Assembly: GCA_028706405.1 (NCBI GenBank)
Contig: JAQWBM010000006.1
Location: 1-64,000 of the forward strand
Source of the DNA: Eubacteriales bacterium
Lineage (GTDB): Bacteria; Bacillota; Clostridia; Peptostreptococcales; Anaerovoracaceae
DNA length: 64,000 nt
Reading direction: 5' to 3'
Below the pieces are notes generated by a model that worked only from the letters and a program-made list of their open reading frames with translations, searched no databases and had not been told where the DNA came from. The position numbers and the translations under genes were made by a program. Below are positions 16,734 through 25,439 of this stretch, one piece after another (position 1 is the first letter of the stretch; every line of letters begins with the position of its first letter).

Positions 16734-17876
16734 ATGTTTCGAAAAAAAAACAGTGATGCAGAGTCTGAAGGAAATGCGACAGTAAAGAATTCAACAACGC
16801 GAAAGTCAAGTGCAAAAAAAAAGAAAATGATCCTCATAATCATAATCTTAGCCCTTGTGGTTGCGGTTATAGCAGCCTTGGTTCTATTGTCCGGAAAAGA
16901 ACAGGCAATGACCGTAACGACGGGTACGGTGGAAAGAATGGATATCGAACAGGCGGTTACTATAAAAGGGACCATACAGGGCTCTCAATCAGCGGATGTG
17001 GCAACAGCACTGAACTATGAAATCGTTTCCATTTTAGTCCAAGAAGGAGATACCGTTAAAAAGGATCAAGTCCTTGCGGTACTCGATTCGGAGGAATTGC
17101 AGGATGATTATCAAAAAGCTGCAAGCGCGCTGTCTGAATCCCAGTTCAAATACGAAGCTGCAAAGCATCTTTATGAGGAAGGCGCTGTTTCTAAAGAAGA
17201 ATATATCCGTGCCGAAAATGCATATAAAAGTGACAGGATCACCGTTGACTCTCTTAATGTTGCCGATAAGGTCAATATCAAAAGCCCTATTGCCGGTACC
17301 GTGACCAGAGTAAATGTCAACATCGGACGCTATGCAAATGACACAGAAAACAACGCTCCTATGTTTGTGGTGGAAGATCTTCGGAATTTGAAAATGGATG
17401 TGAGAATAAGCGAATATGATATAAGTAAGATCCAAGTGGGCCAAAAGGTAACAATTACAGCAGAGGTTCTAGGCAATGAAAGTGTGGAGGGAGTCGTCTC
17501 CAGGATTTCTCCTACCGGAGAACAAAAAGATGAAACATCAAAAGAAATGGTCGTCCCGGTACAAATCGATGTAAAAACTGAAAATCCCAAGTTGATTGTG
17601 GGAGTTACCGCTAAGGCTGAAATCGAAATAGAGAAGAAAAACAATGTTTTATCCATACCGATCGATGCGATCCTCGAAGACCCTAATACCGGAGACAACT
17701 CCGTCATGGTATTAAACGGCACTGTGCTGAAAAAGGCCTCCGTGGAGCTTGGTCTTGAGGGCGATTTTAATGTTGAAATCAGTTCCGGTGATCTCAAGGA
17801 AGGTGACACGATAGTTCTTAATCCCACATTTGATATGACAGACGGTATGGTGGTTGCTCCTGCACCAGAAATGTAA
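16734..17876 (+). CDS. Membrane fusion / efflux adaptor protein (MacA/HlyD-like)
   Basis: Membrane-anchored adaptor that partners the ABC exporter encoded next to it. A lysine-rich cytoplasmic start (to residue 31) is followed by one transmembrane helix (about 32-53). Then come a biotinyl-lipoyl-like hairpin half (ALNYEIVSILVQEGDTVKKDQVLAVLDS), a short coiled coil (about 120-165), the second lipoyl half (IKSPIAGTVTRVNVNIGRY) and beta-barrel domains to residue 380. It sits 12 nt upstream of the ATPase gene. In Firmicutes such adaptor-MacB systems export peptides, antibiotics or lipidic compounds; the substrate here is unknown. Confidence 0.88.
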   Translation: MFRKKNSDAESEGNATVKNSTTRKSSAKKKKMILIIIILALVVAVIAALVLLSGKEQAMTVTTGTVERMDIEQAVTIKGTIQGSQSADVATALNYEIVSILVQEGDTVKKDQVLAVLDSEELQDDYQKAASALSESQFKYEAAKHLYEEGAVSKEEYIRAENAYKSDRITVDSLNVADKVNIKSPIAGTVTRVNVNIGRYANDTENNAPMFVVEDLRNLKMDVRISEYDISKIQVGQKVTITAEVLGNESVEGVVSRISPTGEQKDETSKEMVVPVQIDVKTENPKLIVGVTAKAEIEIEKKNNVLSIPIDAILEDPNTGDNSVMVLNGTVLKKASVELGLEGDFNVEISSGDLKEGDTIVLNPTFDMTDGMVVAPAPEM

Positions 17877-17888
17877 AGGAGACCAGCT

Positions 17889-18596
17889 ATGACAGATGAA
17901 CTTATAAGAATGGAAAAGCTTTCGAAAATCTATGACACTGGAGAAGTCCAGGTTGAAGCCCTCAAGTCCATCGATTTGACCATACATAAGGGCGAATTCA
18001 TCGCTGTTATGGGAGCCTCCGGTTCAGGAAAATCCACTTTAATGAATATTCTAGGATGTCTGGACCGCCCTACTGATGGATGCTACTATCTGGAGGGAGA
18101 GGATGTTATGGGAAAAAATGATGACGAGTTGTCCGCCATACGCAATAAAAAGATCGGTTTCGTCTTCCAGTCCTTCAATCTCATATCCCGTACCAGTGCG
18201 TTGAAAAATGTGGAGCTGCCCATGGTTTACGGCAAAATAGGCACAGAAGAGAGAAAAGAAAGAGCTCTTGAATTGTTAACAAATGTCGGTCTTGAAGACC
18301 GCGCCCATCACTTGCCCAATGAGCTTTCCGGCGGGCAGAAACAAAGAGTTGCCATTGCAAGAGCCTTGGCGAACAATCCTCAAATCATATTGGCGGATGA
18401 ACCGACAGGCAATCTTGATTCCCAGTCTTCTGTGGAAATCATGGATATTTTTTGCAGACTGAACCGGCAAAAAGGCAACACGGTGGTCATCGTAACCCAT
18501 GAACAGGATATCGCTGAATTTACAGATCGCATTATCACCTTTAAGGACGGTAATATTATTAAAGATGAAATAAAAAATGAGGTGGGGACATGCTAA
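17889..18596 (+). CDS. ABC exporter ATP-binding protein (MacB/LolD type)
   Basis: ATPase subunit of the MacB-like exporter. Walker A GASGSGKST (about residues 40-48), Q-loop FVFQSFNLI, signature [15 protein letters not shown], Walker B IILADEPTGNLD and the H-loop VTHE are all present, so it should be active. The 235-residue length and the NILGCLDRPT motif fit the MacB/LolD/FtsE-like class. Its 3' end overlaps the permease gene by 7 nt, indicating coupled translation. Confidence 0.93.
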   Translation: MTDELIRMEKLSKIYDTGEVQVEALKSIDLTIHKGEFIAVMGASGSGKSTLMNILGCLDRPTDGCYYLEGEDVMGKNDDELSAIRNKKIGFVFQSFNLISRTSALKNVELPMVYGKIGTEERKERALELLTNVGLEDRAHHLPNELSGGQKQRVAIARALANNPQIILADEPTGNLDSQSSVEIMDIFCRLNRQKGNTVVIVTHEQDIAEFTDRIITFKDGNIIKDEIKNEVGTC

Positions 18597-19801
18597 TCAT
18601 TGAGAATATACGTTTGGCACTTACCGCCGTTAAAAGTAATAAAATGCGCTCCTTTCTGACCATGCTGGGCATTATTATAGGAATCAGTTCCGTTATCGCT
18701 ATTGCCTCTATCGGCGCCAGCGCGAAAGGCGCCGTAGGAAAAGAATTTGAGGCATATGGAATGAATTACATGTACATTTACCCTAATTGGGAGATGACGC
18801 AGGATAGCATTGAATACCCCGACCTTTTCATGCCCGAAGACATAGAAGCGCTGAAATATAGATTTCAGGAGGATATTCTGTATGCCGCGCCTTATATCAC
18901 ATACAACAGTGATACAAGGGTCGGCCGTAATGATGGAAAGCTCAGCCTGCAAGGAGTAAATGCCGGTTATAACCAGTTTACCAATATGATTCTTCTCCAT
19001 GGACGTATGATAAATAAAAGCGATGTACAGGGAAAAAAAGATCGTATCGTAATTGAGAAGGAAGCCGCATTGCATTTTTTCAATAAAGAAAACCCTGTAG
19101 GCGAAATCCTCAGTGTCGTAATCAATGGTGAAATGAAAGATCTGACCATTATCGGAGTCTATGAAGTTCCGTCCAGTCTCTTTGGGGGCATGAGCATGAG
19201 TGATTCCTACTCAACTTATGTTCCCTATTCGGTGCTTCAAACCGGCGACCCGGCAACTTATTATATTGAAATTTATACCGATAAGAAAAAAAATCCGGAT
19301 ACAATGGGAACAGAGTTTACCAATTACCTGACCAGGATCAAGGATAAAGATCCGGCATTTTACATATATGATTCCGCTGAATCACAGATGACCCAAATCA
19401 ATACTGTCCTCGGCGCCCTCTCTCTCGCTATAGGCGCTATCGCAGCCATTTCACTTGTCGTAGGCGGTATCGGCATTATGAACATCATGCTCGTATCGGT
19501 AACGGAACGCACGAGAGAAATCGGAATCAGAAAGTCTTTAGGCGCAAGGACCAAGGATATTTTGATGCAGTTTTTGATTGAGGCCATGATCCTCTCTGCA
19601 ATCGGAGGTATTATCGGTACGATTTTGGGTGTTGGTATCGCTGCCGCCGGCATGAGCTTTGCAAATATTGATGTCGTGATCGAACTGAGCATAATCCTGC
19701 TTGCCGTGGGCTTTTCCGCAATCGTTGGGATATTCTTTGGTCTGTACCCCGCAAGAAAAGCCGCAAATCTTGATCCTATTGAGGCATTGCGCTACGAATA
19801 A
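18590..19801 (+). CDS. ABC exporter permease, MacB/FtsX-like
   Basis: Permease of 403 residues with the MacB topology. One N-terminal membrane helix (FLTMLGIIIGISSVIAIASIG) is followed by a large extracytoplasmic MacB periplasmic-core domain (about 45-270), then three C-terminal helices with the FtsX signature VGGIGIMNIMLVSVTERTREIGIRKSLGA. It ends with the conserved YPARKAANLDPIEALRYE. It is separate from its ATPase, as usual in Gram-positives. A structured inverted-repeat region and a terminator follow it. Confidence 0.93.
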   Translation: MLIIENIRLALTAVKSNKMRSFLTMLGIIIGISSVIAIASIGASAKGAVGKEFEAYGMNYMYIYPNWEMTQDSIEYPDLFMPEDIEALKYRFQEDILYAAPYITYNSDTRVGRNDGKLSLQGVNAGYNQFTNMILLHGRMINKSDVQGKKDRIVIEKEAALHFFNKENPVGEILSVVINGEMKDLTIIGVYEVPSSLFGGMSMSDSYSTYVPYSVLQTGDPATYYIEIYTDKKKNPDTMGTEFTNYLTRIKDKDPAFYIYDSAESQMTQINTVLGALSLAIGAIAAISLVVGGIGIMNIMLVSVTERTREIGIRKSLGARTKDILMQFLIEAMILSAIGGIIGTILGVGIAAAGMSFANIDVVIELSIILLAVGFSAIVGIFFGLYPARKAANLDPIEALRYE

Positions 19802-19824
19802 AACGATTTTTGTATGTTTTGGGA

Positions 19825-19919
19825 GGCACCGCGACGATGTGTTTCCGCAGGAACCGTTGGAGCTTTACGGTTGCCTGTAAGCGACCGTGTTCCATAGGAA
19901 ATACATCCGGCAGGTGCCT
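19825..19919 (+). other. Highly structured intergenic segment (possible ncRNA or palindromic element)
   Basis: A nested set of stems is visible: AGGCACC with GGTGCCT at the outside, GATGTGTTTCC with GGAAATACATC (11 bp, one G-U), GGAAC with GTTCC, and an inner ACGGTTGC-CTGTAA-GCGACCGT hairpin. I do not recognise an RNA family. It lies after the MacB-like gene and before a bidirectional terminator. Confidence 0.45.
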
Positions 19920-19984
19920 TAATAAGACGAGTAGACTCAAACAAAATGGGAATTCCATGTATATAGAAATGACTTCGAAACGAA

Positions 19985-20031
19985 AACGGCATGATGTGAA
20001 GCGGAATCCCTTCCTTCACATTCATGCCGTT
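19985..20031. terminator. Bidirectional terminator between macB-like permease and deoC
   Basis: AACGGCATGA-TGTGAAG pairs with CTTCACA-T-TCATGCCGTT (17 bp with one bulge). T-rich tracts follow on both strands, and it lies between two convergent genes. Confidence 0.8.
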
Positions 20032-20033
20032 CT

Positions 20034-20693
20034 TTATTTCTCGCTTTCCTTGAAAATCTCCACAGAAGCGCTGGTCCCGATCCGGTCAGCTCCCGCTTCT
20101 ATCATTTCTCTTGCTTTCGCAAGGTCCCGAATCCCGCCGGAAGCCTTGACACCAAGGTCGTTTCCCACGGTCTTTTTCATAAGTACTACGTGATGAGCTG
20201 TCGCGCCTTCCTTGGAAAAACCGGTTGAAGTTTTAACAAAAGCAGCGCCTGCCTCCAGGGATAACTCACAAGCTTTGATGATTTCCTCATCGGTCAGCAT
20301 ACAGGTCTCCAAGATAACCTTTACAATGGCGTCATATTCCATCGCAGCAGCGACTACTGTGGCGATATCCTGTCTTACATAATTATACCTCTGTTCCTTC
20401 AAGGCGCCCACATGGATCACCATGTCAATTTCATTCGCGCCCTTACTGCAAGCCCATTCAGTTTCAAATGCCTTTATATCAATGCTGCTTGCGCCTAAAG
20501 GAAATCCTATGACAGATGCTATTTTCACATCCGATCCTTCCAATAATTCCTTTGTTAGAGGTACATAACAAGAGTTGACGCAAACGGCATAGAAATCGTA
20601 TTCCTTCGCTTCACTGCAAAGCTTGGCAATATCGGATTCCGTTGCTTCCAGCTTTAATAAGGTGTGGTCAAAGTATCTATTTATGTTTTTCAT
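20034..20693 (-). CDS. deoC: Deoxyribose-phosphate aldolase DeoC
   Basis: Cytoplasmic class I aldolase cleaving 2-deoxyribose 5-phosphate to glyceraldehyde 3-phosphate and acetaldehyde. The family strands are visible: FDHTLLKLEATE, VIGFPLGASS, EIDMVIHVGAL and VKVILETCMLTDEE (active-site Asp/Cys region). The Schiff-base lysine lies in FVKTSTGFSKEGAT, and VKASGGIRD near the C-terminus binds phosphate. 219 residues is normal. It follows pduL by about 20 nt. The ATG has only a weak upstream ribosome site (GTTGGT), so it may depend on coupling. No thymidine phosphorylase or deoB is in the window. Confidence 0.95.
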   Translation of the reverse strand: MKNINRYFDHTLLKLEATESDIAKLCSEAKEYDFYAVCVNSCYVPLTKELLEGSDVKIASVIGFPLGASSIDIKAFETEWACSKGANEIDMVIHVGALKEQRYNYVRQDIATVVAAAMEYDAIVKVILETCMLTDEEIIKACELSLEAGAAFVKTSTGFSKEGATAHHVVLMKKTVGNDLGVKASGGIRDLAKAREMIEAGADRIGTSASVEIFKESEK

Positions 20694-20713
20694 TATACCA
20701 ACTATTATACGAT

Positions 20714-21283
20714 TTATACGATCTCTCCGAGGTCTCCGTTTTTCAGACCTGCAGCATTGCCTTCATCTGTATCAAGGTGGATTTCCCTCTCATGACCCTC
20801 GCCTGAACGGACAAGAACGTTGTCGAATATTAAGCCTCTTTCACCATTGAATTTAATGCTTACAATGTCCTTATCCTTTACTCCGGCTTCTATCGCCTGA
20901 GCCGGTGACAAATGGATATGTCTCAATGCAATTATGGTTCCGTATTCCAAATCGATCTCACCTTCAGGACCTATGAGTTTTACTCCCGGTGTTCCTGCCA
21001 GTTTGCCGGATTCCCTGATCGGAGCGGATATTCCAAGCGTTCTTGCATCTGTCATAGCAAGCTCTATCTGTGTTTCAGGACGTGCCGGACCTAAAATCCT
21101 GATGTTTTTTAACGTTCCCTTAGGACCGACAATGTCAACTTTTTCTTCACAGGCAAACTGCCCGGGCTGCTTGAGATCCTTTGTCGGAGTCAAAGCATAT
21201 CCCTTGCCAAATAATGTCTCGATGTCTTCCTGCTTTAAATGCAAATGTTTGTTTGATAATCCTACTTCCGCTTTGTAACCCAT
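20714..21283 (-). CDS. pduL: PduL-type phosphate acyltransferase
   Basis: Transfers an acyl group between coenzyme A and phosphate (acetyl-CoA or propionyl-CoA to the acyl phosphate). The two conserved zinc-binding segments are present: SNKHLHL near residue 15 and RHIHLSP near 125. The protein starts directly at the catalytic barrel and lacks an N-terminal encapsulation helix, and no microcompartment shell genes are nearby. This fits a free cytoplasmic phosphotransacetylase. The ATG at 21281-21283 follows AAAGGAGAAATTGAAA. Its position beside deoC is suggestive, since acetaldehyde from deoxyribose could feed acetyl-CoA. Confidence 0.93.
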   Translation of the reverse strand: MGYKAEVGLSNKHLHLKQEDIETLFGKGYALTPTKDLKQPGQFACEEKVDIVGPKGTLKNIRILGPARPETQIELAMTDARTLGISAPIRESGKLAGTPGVKLIGPEGEIDLEYGTIIALRHIHLSPAQAIEAGVKDKDIVSIKFNGERGLIFDNVLVRSGEGHEREIHLDTDEGNAAGLKNGDLGEIV

Positions 21284-21340
21284 TTTCAATTTCTCCTTTT
21301 TAATTTAATAAAATATTAGGGATCACTGGATCAAAGTGCC

Positions 21341-21874
21341 TCAAATACCTTCCAGGCAGGTTATGTATGGAAGATTCCTGTACTTCTGATCACAGTCCAA
21401 CCCATATCCAACTATAAATTTGTTTTCAATCTCAAATCCAACGTAATCAGGAGCAATATCAACCTCTCTGCGCTCCGGCTTGTCCAAAAGTGTACATATC
21501 CTCAAGGATTTTGGTTTTCTGCCCATAAGATAATCCCTAAGATAATGAAGTGTTACCCCCGAATCAATAATATCCTCTACAATTATCACATTCAAATCTT
21601 CAATTCCAGAATCCAGATCCTTCAGTATTCTGACAACCCCTGAGCTCTTGGTTGATGCTCCATAACTGGTTACCGCCATAAAATCTATCTTTGTATCCAA
21701 GGTAATTTCCCTTATTAGATCACTTAAAAAAATAACCGCTCCTTTTAGGATCCCGATCAACAAGATCTCTTCGCCCTTGTAATCCTCTGAAATTTGTTTT
21801 CCAAGTTCTTTAGTCCGCTGCTTCAGCAGCTCCTCGTTGATCATAACTTGCCCTAACGTAGCTGTTTTGTCCAT
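21341..21874 (-). CDS. hpt: Hypoxanthine phosphoribosyltransferase
   Basis: Purine salvage enzyme that makes IMP or GMP from hypoxanthine or guanine and PRPP. The PRPP-binding signature VIIVEDIIDSGVTLHYL is at about residues 95-111. The flexible-loop region DFMAVTSYGASTKSSG and the base-binding FIVGYGLDCDQKYRNLP are conserved. 177 residues is usual. The ATG begins one base after the DUF1232 gene's stop, preceded by GAGGAG within that gene, so the genes are coupled. Bacillus keeps hpt beside tilS/ftsH; that context is absent here. Confidence 0.95.
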   Translation of the reverse strand: MDKTATLGQVMINEELLKQRTKELGKQISEDYKGEEILLIGILKGAVIFLSDLIREITLDTKIDFMAVTSYGASTKSSGVVRILKDLDSGIEDLNVIIVEDIIDSGVTLHYLRDYLMGRKPKSLRICTLLDKPERREVDIAPDYVGFEIENKFIVGYGLDCDQKYRNLPYITCLEGI

Positions 21875-21875
21875 T

Positions 21876-22205
21876 CTACTTTTGCTCCTCTTCCTTTTCC
21901 ACTTTATAATCTACATCGTTTATAATATGCTTACCGCGTAATCTTTCTGGATTCATCGGTCCGGCTTCAACCCAATATTTATCCAATTCATCTTTAAGAT
22001 ACCATATGATAAATGTCCAGAGAATTATATCATCTACTATGCCAAATAACAAGACCGGCGGAAAAAGCAAACCAATCGGGAGCAAAAGGTAAATTATACC
22101 AAAAACGACAATAAGCTTCTTTCTAAAAGGCACTTCCTTGTCCCGCAAAAAATGCTTTATGGCTTTTATCCTCTTAATTAATATTTTGAAGAAAATAAGC
22201 CGCAT
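21876..22205 (-). CDS. DUF1232 (YkvA-like) membrane protein
   Basis: Small 109-residue protein. A basic N-terminus (to about 30) precedes the DUF1232 core: RKKLIVVFGIIYLLLPIGLLF, then VDDIILWTFIIWYLKDEL. This core forms one or two membrane segments around the conserved LxPxxxxPxxxxGxxDD pattern. A charged tail follows. The biochemical function of the family is unknown. It lies 3 nt after engB and 1 nt before hpt, within a tightly packed operon. Confidence 0.8.
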   Translation of the reverse strand: MRLIFFKILIKRIKAIKHFLRDKEVPFRKKLIVVFGIIYLLLPIGLLFPPVLLFGIVDDIILWTFIIWYLKDELDKYWVEAGPMNPERLRGKHIINDVDYKVEKEEEQK

Positions 22206-22208
22206 TTT

Positions 22209-22802
22209 TTATTGACCTCCCTCTAAAAGACGATCCATTTCATCTAAAAGCTTCATATGTCCTGTTTTCTTTAGAGCGGAAACGGGTATGATTTTATCTT
22301 CCGGGGATAGACCAAGTGTTTTCCCGATCGTATGGATGCTCTTTTGCATTTCATTTCTGGATATTTTGTCTGCTTTAGTAGCAACTACTATTCCGTCAAG
22401 CCTGTAATGCTTTAGCCATTCATACATTTGAACGTCTTGTGCTGAAGGTACATGTCTGATATCGACAAGTTGTATAACAATCCGCAGCCCTTTCCTGTTT
22501 TTTAGATAGGACTCTATCATTTCCCTCCAGTTTTCTGTTAATGACTTTGACAGCTTCGCATATCCATATCCGGGAAGATCGACAATTCTGAAATCTTCAT
22601 TGATTTCGTAAAAATTTATTGTTCTGGTTTTTCCCGGGCTTCCGCTTACTTTAGCCAGGTTCTTTCTGTTCACAAGAAGATTCAGCAAGGAAGATTTCCC
22701 CACATTTGAACGTCCCGCAAATGCAATTTCCATTTTGTTATCTTCAGGATACTGGTCTTTTTTTACTGCTACTGCTATTAAATCTGCTTTTTTTATTATC
22801 AT
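22209..22802 (-). CDS. engB: Ribosome biogenesis GTP-binding protein EngB (YsxC/YihA)
   Basis: Essential GTPase for 50S subunit assembly. G1 GRSNVGKSSLLNLLV, a switch I SPGKTRTINFYEIN, G3 DLPGYGYAKLS, G4 TKADK and G5 PVSALK are all visible. About 197 residues is normal. I use the ATG at 22800-22802 (MIIKKADLIAV); a TTG 15 bases further upstream is possible, and neither has a strong ribosome site. The gene follows lon closely, the same lon-engB order as in Bacillus subtilis (lonA-ysxC). Confidence 0.93.
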   Translation of the reverse strand: MIIKKADLIAVAVKKDQYPEDNKMEIAFAGRSNVGKSSLLNLLVNRKNLAKVSGSPGKTRTINFYEINEDFRIVDLPGYGYAKLSKSLTENWREMIESYLKNRKGLRIVIQLVDIRHVPSAQDVQMYEWLKHYRLDGIVVATKADKISRNEMQKSIHTIGKTLGLSPEDKIIPVSALKKTGHMKLLDEMDRLLEGGQ

Positions 22803-22820
22803 AACTTTCTTTCTCAAAAA

Positions 22821-25304
22821 TCAGGTTTCTATTTTCACTAATGCGTGTTCCAGAGCTTCGCTCACATTTTGTATCAAGACAAATTCCAGTTTCCTTCTCA
22901 CATTGGAAGGTATTTCCTCAATATCTACTTCATTTTCGGCAGGTAGAAGAACTTTTTTGATTCCTGCTCTATTAGCTGCCAGAACTTTTTCTCTGATACC
23001 ACCCACGGGAAGGACTTTTCCCCGCAGAGTAATTTCTCCTGTCATAGCAACATCTTTCCTTACTGCCCTGTTTGTGAGGCTGGAGATAATAGCTGTGCAC
23101 ATAGTTACTCCCGCCGATGGACCATCCTTTGGCGTAGCTCCCTCAGGGATATGGATGTGCAAATCATTTTCCTTATAAAAATCCCCTTTGATACCTAATT
23201 CTTTACTTATAGAACGTATATAGCTGACACCTGCTTTTGCGGATTCCTGCATGACCTCACCCAGCTGACCAGTCAGAACCAATTTCCCCGTTCCCGGGAT
23301 CAATGTTGTTTCAATAAAGAGGGTATCACCTCCTACAACGGTCCATGCAAGTCCGGTGGCGATGCCAATCTCGTTTTCTCCTTCTATAATATCATATCTG
23401 AAGCGTTTTTTTCCAAGATATGATTCAAGATTTCCTGCTGTAACACGAAATCTTGTTGCATCACCTTCAACGATCCTTCTTGCAACCTTTCTGCATAAGT
23501 TCGCCAACTCTCTTTCCAGGTTTCTCACACCTGATTCCCGTGTATAGTAATTGATGATGCTACGTATCGTCCTTTCTGATATTGTGATGTTTTCTTCACT
23601 TAATCCATGTTCTTTAATTTTTTTCGGAATCAAATATTTTTCCGCTATCTTGACCTTTTCTTCTTCCGTATATCCAGGCACATAAATTATTTCCATTCTG
23701 TCCAAAAGAGGTCTGGGAATAGTTTCGGTCGTATTGGCGGTAGTAATAAACATAACTTTGGAAAGGTCAAATGGAATTTCCAGGTAATGATCCACAAAAT
23801 CCTTGTTTTGTTCCGGATCAAGCACCTCCAGCAATGCGGATGCCGGGTCTCCCCTAAAGTCGTTGCCGATTTTATCGACCTCATCAAAAAGGAATACGGG
23901 ATTATTGGTCCCTGCTTCTTTTATAGCCGATATCACTCTGCCGGGTATAGCTCCGATATAGGTTCTTCTGTGTCCTCTGATTTCAGCTTCGTCCCTGACG
24001 CCTCCCAGCGACATCCTGACAAATTCACGGTTAACGGCTCTTGCAATAGATTTGGCCACGGAGGTCTTACCTACCCCCGGAGGTCCAACCAGGCAAATAA
24101 TCGGTCCCTTCAAGGTCTTTGACAGCTTCATGACAGCCAAATATTCCAGGATCCTGTCTTTTACCTTTTCAAGGCCATAATGGTCCTCGTTCAAAATTGT
24201 TTCGGCATTTTTAATATCAAGGGTTCCTTTGGAAGATTTATTCCACGGCAATGCAAGAATCCATTCTACATATGTCCGTATTACTCCTCCTTCTGCTGAC
24301 GATGGTTGAATTTTTGATAGTCTTTTTATCTCTTTTTCTACTTTTTCTGAGATTTTTGGAGCCAGCTTCAGCTTTTTCAATTGGCTCATCCAAGTTGCGA
24401 TCTCATCCTCGATCGCTTCGTCCTGCCCCAACTCTTCCTGGATAGCACGCATTTGCTCTCTTAGGTAGTATTCTCGCTGAGACTTGTTGATCTGGCTTCT
24501 TACTTTTATATTTATATCCTGTTCAATGGTCAGGATCTCATTTTCTCTGTTCAATATATCATTGAGAATTTCCAGCCTGTCCTCCGGATCAAATGCCTCA
24601 AGGATCTTTTGTTTTTCTTCCGTTTTAATATCCAGATGAGAAGTTATCACATCCGCCAGCCTCCCCGGCTGATCCACAGAAGCAACCGAAGGGAAAATAT
24701 CAGGAGAGATCTTTGGATTAAGATCTAAATAGTTTTCAAAATTACTTAGTGTTGAACGCATAAGGGCTATTACATTGGAAGAAAGTTCATCAAATTCCCT
24801 TTCATTTATTATCTTAACAGTACATTTGAAGTAAGGAACCTCAAAAATCATATCCTTGATTTCTCCCCTGCTGACTCCTTCCACCAGCACCCGAATCGCA
24901 TCTCCCGGCAGCTTAAGCATTTGCTTAATCTTTGCAATTGTTCCGATTTTATAAAAATCATCATGAGTCGGGAGATCCGTTTCCGGATCCTTTTGTGCCG
25001 ACAGGAATACAAGCTGATTCATCATCATGGCTTTTTCCAAAGCACTGATCGATTTCTCCCTGCCGATATCAAAATGGAGAACCATATACGGGAATATTGA
25101 AAGCCCCCTCAATGGGATCATCGGCATTGTTCTGATCATATTTTTTTTATAATCTATTAAATCATCTAAATCATCCTCGTTATCTTCTATTATGTCATTT
25201 TCTTCTGACTGCGTTATATTTTTCAATTCATCTTCATCTTTTTCCATGTTTTCCTGCTCTTCATCATGGTTCATTTCTATTTTTTTATCTTTATCCTCTG
25301 TCAT
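22821..25304 (-). CDS. lon: ATP-dependent protease Lon (LonA)
   Basis: Soluble AAA+ serine protease for misfolded and regulatory proteins. The N-terminal substrate domain (about 55-265, MPMIPLRGLSIFPYMVLHFDIGR) is followed by a coiled coil, the AAA+ module (Walker A GPPGVGKTSVAKSIA; Walker B VFLFDEVDKI) and the protease domain. The catalytic Ser is in PKDGPSAGVTMCTA and the Lys in the PVGGIREKVLAANR region. Unusually, residues 1-50 form a very acidic extension (many Asp/Glu) before the domain that normally begins the protein. The start follows AGGAGGGTAAC. A terminator separates it from clpX. Confidence 0.97.
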   Translation of the reverse strand: MTEDKDKKIEMNHDEEQENMEKDEDELKNITQSEENDIIEDNEDDLDDLIDYKKNMIRTMPMIPLRGLSIFPYMVLHFDIGREKSISALEKAMMMNQLVFLSAQKDPETDLPTHDDFYKIGTIAKIKQMLKLPGDAIRVLVEGVSRGEIKDMIFEVPYFKCTVKIINEREFDELSSNVIALMRSTLSNFENYLDLNPKISPDIFPSVASVDQPGRLADVITSHLDIKTEEKQKILEAFDPEDRLEILNDILNRENEILTIEQDINIKVRSQINKSQREYYLREQMRAIQEELGQDEAIEDEIATWMSQLKKLKLAPKISEKVEKEIKRLSKIQPSSAEGGVIRTYVEWILALPWNKSSKGTLDIKNAETILNEDHYGLEKVKDRILEYLAVMKLSKTLKGPIICLVGPPGVGKTSVAKSIARAVNREFVRMSLGGVRDEAEIRGHRRTYIGAIPGRVISAIKEAGTNNPVFLFDEVDKIGNDFRGDPASALLEVLDPEQNKDFVDHYLEIPFDLSKVMFITTANTTETIPRPLLDRMEIIYVPGYTEEEKVKIAEKYLIPKKIKEHGLSEENITISERTIRSIINYYTRESGVRNLERELANLCRKVARRIVEGDATRFRVTAGNLESYLGKKRFRYDIIEGENEIGIATGLAWTVVGGDTLFIETTLIPGTGKLVLTGQLGEVMQESAKAGVSYIRSISKELGIKGDFYKENDLHIHIPEGATPKDGPSAGVTMCTAIISSLTNRAVRKDVAMTGEITLRGKVLPVGGIREKVLAANRAGIKKVLLPAENEVDIEEIPSNVRRKLEFVLIQNVSEALEHALVKIET

Positions 25305-25418
25305 GTTACCCTCCTATATCTACCAATCCCTTTAGAATACTTCCTTTTCCGGTTTAACTGATTCCTTGCTTCATAAAATAATACTTCATACTGAATATCT
25401 GTTCGACCAGAATAAAGA

Positions 25419-25436
25419 AGGCGGCAAATGCCGCCT
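25419..25436 (-). terminator. Terminator after clpX
   Basis: AGGCGGC-AAAT-GCCGCCT (7-bp GC-rich stem). On the minus strand it is followed by TCTTTATT and lies 3 nt after the clpX stop codon, so it separates tig-clpP-clpX from lon. Confidence 0.8.
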
Positions 25437-25439
25437 GTC

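Noticed and set aside
20714..21283. Bacterial microcompartment locus suggested by pduL
   Set aside because: No shell-protein genes or other microcompartment enzymes are present, and the PduL lacks an encapsulation peptide.
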